Under the pieces are notes generated by a model, which saw only the letters and a list, made by a program, of their open reading frames with translations, was not told the DNA's origin and did not search any database. The position numbers and the translations under genes were made by a program. A stretch of DNA of 64,000 nucleotides from an uncultured Pseudomonadota bacterium (GTDB lineage: Bacteria; Myxococcota_A; UBA796; CAJQPC01): positions 1 through 64,000 of the forward strand of contig CAJXRZ010000009.1 of NCBI GenBank assembly GCA_913060515.1, read 5' to 3'. Of this stretch, positions 1 through 11,676 are shown in pieces (position 1 is the first letter of the stretch; the number at the start of each line of letters is the position of its first letter).

Positions 1-39
1 TGCCTGTCTCGTGGGCTCGGAGATGTGTATAAGAGACAG
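1..39. other. Sequencing-library adapter left on contig end
   Basis: Bases 6-39 match, from memory, the 34-base Nextera transposase read-2 adapter; the 19-base mosaic end AGATGTGTATAAGAGACAG occupies 21-39. It is not genomic. Any open frame using these bases is an artefact, and genomic sequence begins at about base 40. Confidence 0.95.
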
Positions 40-485
40 CCCCTCTGGAAGGCGTGCTGCGCAACCTCATCCACATCAGCTGCATGAGCGAGACGGTGGC
101 CGTGGCCTTGATCGGCGCCGAGCGCCTGGAGATGCCCGAGGGCCCGCTGCGGGAGCTGCTCACCCAGATCTACGCAGACGAGTGCGGCCACGCGAACTTT
201 GGTTGGCGCCTGGTCGGTGAGCTCATCGCTCAGGACCCCAGCGTCATCCCCGGCCTGAATGACTACTTGCTGCTGGCCTTTGCCCACTTGGAGCAGCACG
301 AGCTGGCACACCTTCCCGAAGGCGCCCGGGCCAACGGGCCAGAGCTGGGTTTGTGTGATGGGCGAGATGCGCGCGCACTCTTCTACGCCGCCGTGCAAGA
401 CGTGATTGTCCCCGGACTGGATTCCCACGGCCTCTCGGCTTCGTGGGCTTGGGAAAACCGTGCTTTGGCTCTGGAGAACCAATGA
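40..485 (+). CDS. Ferritin-like diiron protein, 5' truncated (copy A)
   Basis: C-terminal half of a ferritin-like four-helix protein; the N-terminal half is lost at the adapter join, and the readable frame starts at codon 42. It shows a helix with MSET followed by ADECGHANFGW, that is the Glu and the ExxH of the second half of a diiron site. The same arrangement (S/GET, then DExxH...GW) occurs in the complete homologues at 37667-38437 and 46888-47541, which also carry the first AE...DExxH half. The stop overlaps the ATG of a small lipoprotein gene (ATGA), as at the other loci. Soluble, no signal seen. Diiron binding is inferred from motif spacing; substrate unknown. Confidence 0.7.
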
Positions 486-901
486 AAACCGAATCGATGA
501 ATCAGGCCTTGGCGGCCACCGCACGAATCGCCTGTCTGGTGGCCCTTGTGGGCTGCAGAAACAGCGCTCAAGACTACGTGGCATCGGCAGACTCCCTGCC
601 TGACAGTGGGCTGGACAGCGGTGGCTGCGAGCTGGATGCGGAGCCGGAGCCCGAGTGCTCCCTGGAGTGGGCCTTGTCCAACTACAGCGAGGGGGCCGAC
701 AACGGGCCGATCGTGCCTTGCTGTGAGCTGCTCTTGGAAGAGGTCGGCTACATCGGAGAGTGCTGCAACGTCGTCGGCTGGGACAACCCCTCGTGCTTCG
801 CCTGGGGGCCTCCCCGTCCCCCTGCGATCGGTCGGCCGATGCGGGCAGGAGAAGCGGTTGAGCGGGTTGGCTTCGCGGCGCGGGCGGGCGTGGCCGCCTG
901 A
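482..901 (+). CDS. Small Cys-rich lipoprotein paired with ferritin-like gene
   Basis: 139 residues. The start at 482 is chosen because it overlaps the ferritin-like stop (ATGA) and gives a lipoprotein signal ending in LVALVGC (Cys at residue 23). The mature part is acidic and Cys-rich, with two CC pairs (PCCELL, GECCNVV) and a Trp-Gly-Pro-Pro segment; the last 20 residues are Arg/Ala-rich and may be poorly conserved. The paired lipoprotein at 37372-37680 also has CC pairs. Probably an exported, lipid-anchored partner of the ferritin-like protein, but no family name can be given from sequence alone. Partnership is inferred from repeated gene coupling. Confidence 0.65.
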   Translation: MKTESMNQALAATARIACLVALVGCRNSAQDYVASADSLPDSGLDSGGCELDAEPEPECSLEWALSNYSEGADNGPIVPCCELLLEEVGYIGECCNVVGWDNPSCFAWGPPRPPAIGRPMRAGEAVERVGFAARAGVAA

Positions 902-918
902 GGGTGTAAAGTGCGGGC

Positions 919-2094
919 ATGATTCTGCTACTCACTGGCCTCGCTGGGGCCACCTGTCCCGACACTGTCCACAGCCCGACCCAGGCTTGGCCTGACCGAA
1001 GCGCGGAGGTGGATCCATCCATCGTCGCCGCGTTGGACCAGGCCCTGTTCCAGGAGAGGAACGAGGAGACCCGAGAGGGGATCCGCACCGACGGTGTGGC
1101 CATCTTCTACCGAGGGGAGCTGCTCTATGAGCGCTACGGCGCCGACTACACCGCCCAGACCCCACACCTGATCTGGTCCGCGAGCAAGTCCTTCACGGCA
1201 ACGCTCATTGGAATGGCTGAGTACAAGGGGCTGCTGGACATCGAGGACTCCGTCTGTGAGTACGTCGACTTCCACGAGAGCGCCTGTGGTGTGACGGTGC
1301 GCAACCTGCTGGAGTTCTCCTCGGGACTGGCCTGGCGAGAGACCTACGAAGGGGAGCCCCCGACCGCCAGCTCGGTGTTGGCCATGCTTTACGGTGACGG
1401 ACGCCAAGACACGGCCAGCTTCGCTGGAAGCCAGGGGCTGGAGGATGTGCCAGGCACGACCTACCAATACAGCTCCGGCGACACGAACATGCTCTCGGCC
1501 ATCGCCCGCAAAGTGCTCGAGCCCGTCGCTGGCGAACGCTTTCCCTGGACCTTGCTCTTTGAGCCCCTGGGCATGACCTCGGCGACCTGGGAGAAGGACG
1601 CTGCGGGCACGTACATCGGCAGCTCCTACCTGTATCTGACGCCCCGAGACATGGGCCGCTTTGGCCAGCTCATGCTCAACGACGGCTGTTGGGAGCAGGA
1701 GCGTCTGCTGCCGGAGGGCTGGGTGGAGCGGGTCAGCACCCTCAACCCCGCCTCTGCCAGCGGTCAGTCGCGCGAGCGAGGGCCCAGTGAGAACCAGGGA
1801 CAGCAATTCTGGCTCAACACATCAAACCCTGGCTACGACGAAGGTCCGCGCTTCCCGGACATCCCGGAGAACGCCTTCGCCGCCATGGGGCACTGGAAGC
1901 AGCGCATCTGGATGCTGCCGGACCAGGAGATCGTCGCCGTGAGAACTGGAGATGACCGCGATGGCAGCTACTCGGACAACGACTGGGTGCCCTTGGCCAT
2001 GGCCTTGGCGGAGTCCTTGCCCAAGCCGCCGCCTCCGGAGCCGGAGCCGGTAGAAGAGAGCGATCTGACCTCGCCGGTGGAGGCCAGCCCATGA
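919..2094 (+). CDS. Beta-lactamase-family serine hydrolase
   Basis: 391 residues beginning with a hydrophobic signal-like stretch (MILLLTGLAGATC). The class C beta-lactamase/penicillin-binding fold (PF00144) is shown by the SASK tetrad (Ser-x-x-Lys, roughly residue 93), a Tyr-Ser motif in TYQYSSGDTNML, the pattern GMTSATWEKD, and a C-terminal GHWKQRIWMLP segment. Family members are esterases, peptidases or amide hydrolases; the substrate cannot be assigned. The C-terminus is a Pro/Glu-rich tail. The stop overlaps the following lipoprotein start by four bases, so the two are probably co-translated. A second, unrelated copy of this family lies at 34336-35373. Confidence 0.85.
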   Translation: MILLLTGLAGATCPDTVHSPTQAWPDRSAEVDPSIVAALDQALFQERNEETREGIRTDGVAIFYRGELLYERYGADYTAQTPHLIWSASKSFTATLIGMAEYKGLLDIEDSVCEYVDFHESACGVTVRNLLEFSSGLAWRETYEGEPPTASSVLAMLYGDGRQDTASFAGSQGLEDVPGTTYQYSSGDTNMLSAIARKVLEPVAGERFPWTLLFEPLGMTSATWEKDAAGTYIGSSYLYLTPRDMGRFGQLMLNDGCWEQERLLPEGWVERVSTLNPASASGQSRERGPSENQGQQFWLNTSNPGYDEGPRFPDIPENAFAAMGHWKQRIWMLPDQEIVAVRTGDDRDGSYSDNDWVPLAMALAESLPKPPPPEPEPVEESDLTSPVEASP

Positions 2095-2402
2095 TCGCTC
2101 TGCTCTTGGCCCTGGGCTGCGCCGCCAAGCATGATCCAGCGGCAGGGGGACCTCCCCCCGAGACCTACGAGAATGCTCTGCTGGACTTGGCGACAGGCTT
2201 CGCCGCAAAGGAAGGATGCAGCTGCATCTTCGTGAGCGGACGAGATGAGGATGTGTGCCGCAGCTACCTGCGGGTGAACCCCGACGTGGCCAAGATCAAG
2301 GTGGACCACCAGGCCAAGCGGGTCACGTCCAAGGCGCTGGGCATGAAGAAGACCAGCGCTGTGTGGGTGAGCAAAGAAGAAGGGTGCGTCCTGGAGATCT
2401 AG
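2091..2402 (+). CDS. Small lipoprotein of unknown function
   Basis: 103 residues with a very short signal and lipobox (LLALGC, Cys at residue 10). The start ATG overlaps the stop of the serine hydrolase (ATGA). The mature domain has paired cysteines (EGCSC) and further Cys at DVC and GCVL, with mixed alpha/beta character. No recognised domain. Co-translation with the upstream hydrolase suggests a shared envelope role. Confidence 0.6.
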   Translation: MIALLLALGCAAKHDPAAGGPPPETYENALLDLATGFAAKEGCSCIFVSGRDEDVCRSYLRVNPDVAKIKVDHQAKRVTSKALGMKKTSAVWVSKEEGCVLEI

Positions 2403-2443
2403 GCTTTGGGGAACCGCAGCACGGCGCCGCGGTCCTCTCTGAG

Positions 2444-3034
2444 ATGCACTGGCTTCTCCTTCTCCCCATCGCGCACGGGATGTACCGTCAGCGGGTTCAC
2501 ACCGAGGTGGACCGCATCGCCCCAGATCCGTCCTCGCAAGTTCCCCTCGCGCAAGAGGTGCTGCTGCAGTTTCATGCAGGCGGCGCTCCGCCTCAGGAGC
2601 AGGAAGTGTGGGTGAGCGTGGGTGGGGAGCGGGTCCCAGCCCAGGTCAGCTGGTGGGCGGAACCTTGGCAGTACAGGCAGGTGAATGCCCTTGTTGAACC
2701 TCAGCTTGACGAGGAGTTTGTGCTCTTTGTGGTGCACTGGGGTGAGCAAGAGCTTGGCCCCTTCGAGTGGAGCCCGGAGACCATCGTTCCGGGCGATCTG
2801 AAGCGAGGCCGGGCGCAGTACAGACCCTCAGCGCATGGCTGTCCCGGAGGAGACGAGGTCAGCGAGCGCATCCTGAACGTTCGGCTGCGCGCAGTCTCCG
2901 CCCTCTGGGGAGCGAGGGCCTTGGCAGCACACCGCACCCCTGGCTTTGGGGCCGATTCCGCCAATCCGCCACCACGGTGGACGCGACCCCTCCTTTGGCG
3001 CGACGTGGCTGACCACCCCGCAGCAGGACTTTGA
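2444..3034 (+). CDS. Exported hypothetical protein, probably frameshifted near its end
   Basis: Starts at 2444 with a short hydrophobic leader (MHWLLLLPIAHG). Residues 30-130 resemble a secreted beta-rich domain (EVLLQFHAGG..EVWVSVGGERV). After about base 2880 the frame turns low-complexity and stops at 3034. Meanwhile another frame, open 2877-3191, encodes a membrane helix and Arg-rich tail. The simplest reading is a single protein of about 245 residues with a C-terminal anchor, interrupted by a frameshift (natural or sequencing error). No family recognised. Confidence 0.45.
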   Translation: MHWLLLLPIAHGMYRQRVHTEVDRIAPDPSSQVPLAQEVLLQFHAGGAPPQEQEVWVSVGGERVPAQVSWWAEPWQYRQVNALVEPQLDEEFVLFVVHWGEQELGPFEWSPETIVPGDLKRGRAQYRPSAHGCPGGDEVSERILNVRLRAVSALWGARALAAHRTPGFGADSANPPPRWTRPLLWRDVADHPAAGL

Positions 3035-3191
3035 GACGGTCTTTCAGACCCTGCTGCCGACGCTGCTTCTCTGTGTTTTGAGCGTCTTGCCCATCGGGCT
3101 GGTCCGACCCAGTGGGCTCGGTCGCAGTCGTCTCCGTTCTGGTGCTACCAGAGGGGCCCGATCAACTCGCTCAAGAAGGTTCAGGCCTTAG
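2877..3191 (+). pseudogene. Displaced C-terminal segment (TM helix plus Arg-rich tail)
   Basis: Open frame without its own good start. It reads DPSFGATWLTTPQQDFETVF, then a hydrophobic helix (LLPTLLLCVLSVLPIGLV) and a tail with many Arg residues, ending just before the 8-base repeats at the enolase stop. It fits the missing membrane anchor of the gene starting at 2444, shifted by one base. Confidence 0.3.
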
Positions 3192-3224
3192 CGGCCCGAA
3201 CCCCCAGATTTCTCAAGGAGCTGG

Positions 3225-6655
<3,431 letters not shown>

Positions 6656-6659
<4 letters not shown>

Positions 6660-7000
6660 GCGCTCCAGAGGAGCAGCAGCTCCTCGTAGTAGCCAGCGCT
6701 GATCAGCCAGAGCTGCAGCACAAAGCCTGCAGCGCACAAGCCCAGCCCTCCGAAAGCCAGCTTCCGGTAGAGGTTGAGCTTTGGCGTGAGGGTGAGCGGC
6801 AAGAGCCCCTGGCTCATACGCTCGCGTTCGGCGTCGATGATCTGAAGGGCGATCAGGGTCAGCACCATGCCCGGCACAGAGGTGCAGGTAAGCAGGCCCA
6901 AGAAGTCCAGGGGCAAGCCCAGGCCCAAGAGCCAGAGAATGCTGGAGCGGCGGAAGGGCCGGTCACTGCCACCAAAGAGCCGGTCGACGCGGGAACTCAC
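6656..7000 (-). CDS. Small integral membrane protein
   Basis: 114 residues. The GTG start overlaps the stop of the acyltransferase gene (GTGA), so it is the last gene of the leftward operon. Three hydrophobic segments are visible (SILWLLGLGLPLDFLGLL, SVPGMVLTLIALQII, KLAFGGLGLCAAGFVLQLWLI) separated by basic or acidic loops. No family recognised. Coupling to PlsB makes a membrane-lipid role possible but unproven. Confidence 0.6.
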
Positions 7001-9615
7001 AGGCCGTGCAGCCTGCTCTCATCGCCTTGGTTGCCCATGCGAAGCAGCTCGCGCAGGCGTTCGGTGACCACGCGGCCCTGCTCGGGATGCAGGGCCAGGG
7101 TCTGGCTCTCCTGCTCGATGAGCGCCCCCTCGCGCGTGAGCACCTTGAGGGCGTTGGCCAAGTTTACACCCGAGAGGGCCTCGGGACGGCGCAGATCCTG
7201 CACCGCCAGGAACTGAGCGCCGATGCGCTGAATCCCGGCCACCTTCTCCTTGGTGTTGCCTTGAACCTGAGGCGCTGCCCGCAAGGTCAGGTAGTAGGAC
7301 TCCAAGAAGTTCATGATCAGCTCGGCCATCTCGCCGATTCTGGGGCGCTCCACCACGTGGAAGACGCCTTGGTCATCGGGACCGTTCAGGCCACCGATGG
7401 ACTGCAGCTGGGACAGGCCAGCGCCAAGCAAGTCGGTGTCCACCGTGGCGGGATCCATGATGAACTCTTGCTGCAGCAGACGACGCTGAAAGCTCACCCC
7501 GTCCAAGAGCTCTGGTGCGGTGAACTCCAGCTTTCCTTGGGCACGAATGACGACCGCGACCAGGGCGCCTGGCAGCAGCATGTGTAGCACGCCGTTCTTG
7601 TAGTACTCCAGGGTCACCCTGTGCTTTGGGACTGGCTGAATGACCACGTCGTCGGCGCCTGAGAGCTCCTCAATCATGCCGCCTTTGCGGAATCGGGCCA
7701 GCGCATGGACCCGCGCCCACGAGGGGTGCAGCAAGGAGCGGGAGAGCTCGGCACCGGACTCGATGAGCAGCTTGCGGAAGCGCTCAATGCGCTGCTCCAG
7801 AACGCGTCCAGGGACAGCAGGGACGGCTTGGGCCAGCAAGGCCAGGGCGACCAAGCCCGTTGGAAGAACCACCGCCTCTTGGTTGATGCGGTGTACCAAG
7901 AGCTCGCCGAGCTCCTTCAGGCGCTTCTTGCGCTGGTCGCGGTCCTGGGACTTCCACTGGTCCAAGTTCTCGCCAGGGGCGACCTGCGTGAGCTTGATGG
8001 GCTCGCCGATCCGTAGGTAGACCCGCCCATAGCGCTTGAAGAGCGCCCGGCTTGCCCGGAGCAATCCGCTGACCGATTCGGTCTCCTTCTCGGCCCCCGC
8101 CAGCTCCCTGGCGTAGGGCGCCTCCTCGGCCACCTGCTCGTAGGTGATGTTGATGGGCAGCCAGCTCAGCTCAGAGTTGGGGCGCGTCTCTCGCAGCTCC
8201 AGTCCGCTCTCCAGGGTGTAGTCCAGGATGCCGACCTTGGGCGGGAGGCTCTTGCCAGTGCGTGAGCGCCCACCCTCAATGAAGAACTCGACGGTGGTTC
8301 CCTCTCTGAAGAGGTGGGTCATGTAGGCGGAGAGCAGAGTCGGGAAGAGTTTTTCCCCGTCAAAGCTGCGCTTAATGAAGATGGCACCGAAGCGGCGGAA
8401 GAAGGCGCCCATTGGCCAAAAGCTCAGGTTCTCCCCTGCCACCACGTGGGGAATCATCACGTCGTGCTCGTGCAGCACCGAGCTCATGAGCACGTAGTCC
8501 AGGTGGCTGCGGTGGCTGGGCACCAAGACGCAGACCCCGTCTCGCTGGGCCTGACGCACCCTCTCGATGTCCTCGGGCCGCACATCAATGCCGGCAAAGA
8601 GGCTCTGCCAGAGCCACCGGGTGGCCCGCTCGGCCCAGCGAATACCGGTGAAGGAGAAGCGCGCGGCCATCTTGTCGTAGGTCTTCAGGGCCTCCTTCTG
8701 GATGGACCCCACGCTGCGGCTCTGCTCCTTGGCCTGTGTGGCGACCAGAGCCTGCACCTTTGGGCTCGTGAGCACCTGCTTTCTGGTCAGGGCAGGGGAC
8801 TTGAGCGCAGGACCGGTGAGCACCCGCTGCTCTTGCACGATGTGTCGACGCAGGGTTCGGCGCAGGCGCTTGGCCTGGCGTGGCTCGGGGTCCTGTGCGA
8901 AGCGGTGCTGGTACTCCACCATGTCGATGGGTTGGCCCACCTGAACCACGGCGGAGCGGGTACCCATGGCAGCTCCAAAGAGCTTGCCGAAGGTGCCCTG
9001 GCTGTCCTCGGCGCCGATGAGGGCCTGCAGGGTGCTGCGCTGGTGCTGCTTGGGTGCCCGTCGCCATTGAAGCAGCACAGGCAGAAGCTGGATGGGCCGC
9101 TCGCACATCTCTTGGGCTTGGAGCAGGGCGGGGATGGGGTCGGGCCAGGAGCTGGGCTCGAAGATCTCCCGAAGGGGACTCTTGCCGCGCAGGAAGATGG
9201 CGGCGTTGTGGCCCTCGGCGACGCATCGGCTCAGCCAGCCCACGTCCACGGGGTTGGGCAGGCGGCCATTCCGTGCGAACCAGAGCAGCTTGTCTCTGGC
9301 CACGCCTAGGCCGTCCAGGAGCGGGCTCCAGGCGGTGGTGGATACCCCGGTCCCGTAGGCCGCCAGCGGTAGGCGTCGGCGCTTGAGAACGTAGTTTAGA
9401 GCGATGTAGTCGATGGGCGAGCGGGTGTACATCACGTACACCACCGGGCCCTTCAGCGCGGCTTGACGCACCAGCTCAGCGGAGGCGTCGCTCAGGCGCA
9501 GCCTTTGCAGCATCAGGCCGATGCCGGAGAGGTGGAAGAGCGGCCCGAAGCGCCGCAACATGGCCGAGCGGTACAGGGCTGTCGGGATGACCGGGGCGGG
9601 GACTTGCTTGGTCAA
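6997..9615 (-). CDS. plsB: Glycerol-3-phosphate 1-O-acyltransferase (PlsB type)
   Basis: 872 residues, slightly longer than E. coli PlsB (about 807). Acylates sn-glycerol-3-phosphate to lysophosphatidate, the first step of phospholipid synthesis, at the inner membrane. All four acyltransferase blocks are present: SHRSHLD (HX4D, about residue 366), GAIFIKRSF, FFIEGGRSRTGK (about residue 446) and LPINITYE. The N-terminal 300 residues match the PlsB-specific domain (VVYVMYTRSPIDYIALNYVL). The start is TTG directly abutting the upstream stop (TGATTG), so translation is probably coupled; an ATG 18 codons further in is the alternative. Penultimate gene of the transsulfuration/lipid operon. Confidence 0.9.
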   Translation of the reverse strand: MTKQVPAPVIPTALYRSAMLRRFGPLFHLSGIGLMLQRLRLSDASAELVRQAALKGPVVYVMYTRSPIDYIALNYVLKRRRLPLAAYGTGVSTTAWSPLLDGLGVARDKLLWFARNGRLPNPVDVGWLSRCVAEGHNAAIFLRGKSPLREIFEPSSWPDPIPALLQAQEMCERPIQLLPVLLQWRRAPKQHQRSTLQALIGAEDSQGTFGKLFGAAMGTRSAVVQVGQPIDMVEYQHRFAQDPEPRQAKRLRRTLRRHIVQEQRVLTGPALKSPALTRKQVLTSPKVQALVATQAKEQSRSVGSIQKEALKTYDKMAARFSFTGIRWAERATRWLWQSLFAGIDVRPEDIERVRQAQRDGVCVLVPSHRSHLDYVLMSSVLHEHDVMIPHVVAGENLSFWPMGAFFRRFGAIFIKRSFDGEKLFPTLLSAYMTHLFREGTTVEFFIEGGRSRTGKSLPPKVGILDYTLESGLELRETRPNSELSWLPINITYEQVAEEAPYARELAGAEKETESVSGLLRASRALFKRYGRVYLRIGEPIKLTQVAPGENLDQWKSQDRDQRKKRLKELGELLVHRINQEAVVLPTGLVALALLAQAVPAVPGRVLEQRIERFRKLLIESGAELSRSLLHPSWARVHALARFRKGGMIEELSGADDVVIQPVPKHRVTLEYYKNGVLHMLLPGALVAVVIRAQGKLEFTAPELLDGVSFQRRLLQQEFIMDPATVDTDLLGAGLSQLQSIGGLNGPDDQGVFHVVERPRIGEMAELIMNFLESYYLTLRAAPQVQGNTKEKVAGIQRIGAQFLAVQDLRRPEALSGVNLANALKVLTREGALIEQESQTLALHPEQGRVVTERLRELLRMGNQGDESRLHGL

Positions 9616-10557
9616 TCAGAGTCCCTGGATCAGTAGGGTGCGCTGGCTGCCCGTGTCCAGGGAGTCTTCGAGGACCCCGCTGTGCACCCGGTAGCTCTCC
9701 CCAAGGTCGGCCCATGAGCTGGAGCCCACGGTGACCGTGTCGGCGCCCACGCTCAGGTCCAAGCCCGTGGCTTTTAGGCGCTGGGTCCCATCCTCCCAAT
9801 CGCAGATGTCCAGGTTGTCCTGTACCCCGAGCAGCCCCCACCAGGGGACGGCGTCCAGGCCCGCGGGGGTGAGCAGGTCGGTGGGCGGCACCAGAGCGCC
9901 TTGGGTGCTCATCCAGCCCAGACGCAGTGCAAAGTCGGCGTCGTAGATGCTCACCCAGGTGTCCGGGCCGTCTGCAGCCAAGAGCACGGCCACTTCCTGG
10001 GGCCATGCCAAGCCTGGGTCGACGCTCGCAAAGTCGCTCAGCATCACGATGGCTTGGGCCGGGTCCAGGGTCACATCTACCGGGGCGCCCGCGGTCTCGC
10101 CGTAGGCCACCTGGGTCACGCAGCTCAGCTCCACTGCGGAGAGTTGGCCTTCGGTGCAGGTGCTCTGCACCGTGCACTGCTGCACTGCGATGTAGCGCTC
10201 GGCTTCGGCACCTTGGAAGTAGAGGCTTGGATTGCTCAAGGCCTCCGGGCACTCGGGGAAGGACGCGTCTGGGTAGCTGACCTGGGCACCACTCACCGGT
10301 GGGCCATCGGCGCAGAGCTCCGATGGAGGTGGCGCGCAGTCGTCTACCAAGTCCGGGTCGGTGTCATCGCAGTCTCCAGCGACCTCCGAGCTGTCCTGAG
10401 GCTGCTCACAGGCCAAGATCTTCTGGTCCTCCAGCCCAAAGCCGTCGCCGTCGGCGTCCACGTAGAAGAGCTGGCGTTCCTCGCAGTCTCTGGGCTCAAC
10501 AGCGGTATCCAGAGCTTCGCGGATCTGGCAGGCGGACAGGAGCAGGAGCAGTTGCAT
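9616..10557 (-). CDS. Lipoprotein with DxDGDG metal-binding motif
   Basis: 313 residues. Short lipoprotein signal (MQLLLLLSAC). Just after the Cys comes YVDADGDGFGLEDQ, a calcium-binding-type loop, followed by GDCDDTDPDLVDDC, the DCDD motif common in myxobacterial surface proteins. The rest (residues 85-313) is beta-rich with no recognised domain. Lies within the leftward operon, 17 bases after the glycosyltransferase stop and directly upstream of plsB. Confidence 0.7.
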   Translation of the reverse strand: MQLLLLLSACQIREALDTAVEPRDCEERQLFYVDADGDGFGLEDQKILACEQPQDSSEVAGDCDDTDPDLVDDCAPPPSELCADGPPVSGAQVSYPDASFPECPEALSNPSLYFQGAEAERYIAVQQCTVQSTCTEGQLSAVELSCVTQVAYGETAGAPVDVTLDPAQAIVMLSDFASVDPGLAWPQEVAVLLAADGPDTWVSIYDADFALRLGWMSTQGALVPPTDLLTPAGLDAVPWWGLLGVQDNLDICDWEDGTQRLKATGLDLSVGADTVTVGSSSWADLGESYRVHSGVLEDSLDTGSQRTLLIQGL

Positions 10558-10574
10558 ACCTGCAAGCTATCCCC

Positions 10575-11666
10575 TCAGAGCAGTCCCTCCAAGGCTTCGT
10601 CGAGCACGTGGGTCCAGAGCCGTCGATGCGGGGCGTTGCGCTGGCCGTGGATGGACTGGATCTGGGCCACCCAGTCCTCTTCCCGGCGCACCAGCCGGTC
10701 TCCCTCGCCCAACCACCCAGCGATCTCTCCCACATCCGAGGCCACGATGGGTGTGCCTTGTGCGCGGTAGGCCCAGAGCTTCAGGGGACAGAACCAGGGA
10801 GGCGCGTTGGAGGGGTAGGGGATCAAGCCCACGTCCATCGCGGCGACCAAGTCCGCCGATCTGGCCTCGGAGACGGAGCCGGTTTGGACCAGGTTCTCGG
10901 GCAGCTCCACGGGACCGGAGCCCACCAAGAGGCCCTTGGCGCCAGGAATGCGCTCTACCCAAGGCGGCACGCGGTGTACGCCATGCCAGACCTTCATTGA
11001 ACCCAAGAAGCCGAGCACGAAGTCTTCGTTGGAGAACCCCAGCTCGGCCCGTGTCTCGGCCCGTCTGCCCCGGTGTCCGGTGGTCCCGTTTGGCACCACG
11101 CGGATGCGGTTGTGCAGCACGCCGATGTCCTGCTCCAGCCAGTTGGCCAGCCAGTCGCTGACCACCACCACCCGGTCCGCCGAGAGCAGAGCCTGACGCT
11201 GCATGCGCTCGGCATAGACCGCATCGCGCACCTCCTCGAAGCGCTCGCGCTCCTGGAGAAGGGGCGCGTTGACCTCGAGAATCCAGGGAGCACCCGTGTC
11301 TTGGCGGACCTTTTCGCCCGCCAAGGAGAACAGGCTCCAGCGCTCGTAGATCAGAGCAGGCGTGGGCCCACTGAGGGCCTGGCGGGCCACCTTGTTCGCC
11401 GTCCAGCTCTCGCGACGCTCCCGATACTTGGGGAGCCAGCTCGGCCAGCCCGGCACATTCACGGTCTCAATGGCGACGCCCACCTCGCCGTGTACCCCTC
11501 GGCGGTCGCTCGCTCGCGCCGCCACGATGCGCAGCTTGGCCCCGCGCTTGAGGAAGGCGTCCGCGATGCCCCGAAGGTGTGCCGAGGCCCCAGAGGGCCC
11601 CAGCACCGGGATGCCGGGGGCCGGCGCCAGGAGCAGTACCTGGCGACCAGCGATGCCCAAACTCAA
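10575..11666 (-). CDS. GT4-type glycosyltransferase
   Basis: 363 residues with the GT-B fold of glycosyltransferase group 1. The N-terminal Rossmann half has GPSGASAHLRGIADAFLKRG, a typical donor/acceptor loop. The C-terminal half has VVPNGTTG, FLGSMKVWHGV, GLLVGSGP and the nucleotide-sugar-binding stretch PPWFCPLKLWAYRAQGTPIVAS (the EX7E region, with the first Glu replaced). Sugar and acceptor unknown. The start is one of two TTG codons (11666 or 11660); no ATG is available. Ten bases downstream of the cystathionine lyase gene, so in the same operon. Confidence 0.85.
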   Translation of the reverse strand: MSLGIAGRQVLLLAPAPGIPVLGPSGASAHLRGIADAFLKRGAKLRIVAARASDRRGVHGEVGVAIETVNVPGWPSWLPKYRERRESWTANKVARQALSGPTPALIYERWSLFSLAGEKVRQDTGAPWILEVNAPLLQERERFEEVRDAVYAERMQRQALLSADRVVVVSDWLANWLEQDIGVLHNRIRVVPNGTTGHRGRRAETRAELGFSNEDFVLGFLGSMKVWHGVHRVPPWVERIPGAKGLLVGSGPVELPENLVQTGSVSEARSADLVAAMDVGLIPYPSNAPPWFCPLKLWAYRAQGTPIVASDVGEIAGWLGEGDRLVRREEDWVAQIQSIHGQRNAPHRRLWTHVLDEALEGLL

Positions 11667-11676
11667 GCGCTCAGCC

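Noticed and set aside
11-220. Open frame running through the adapter into the first gene
   Set aside because: It begins in non-genomic adapter and is out of frame with the ferritin-like gene.
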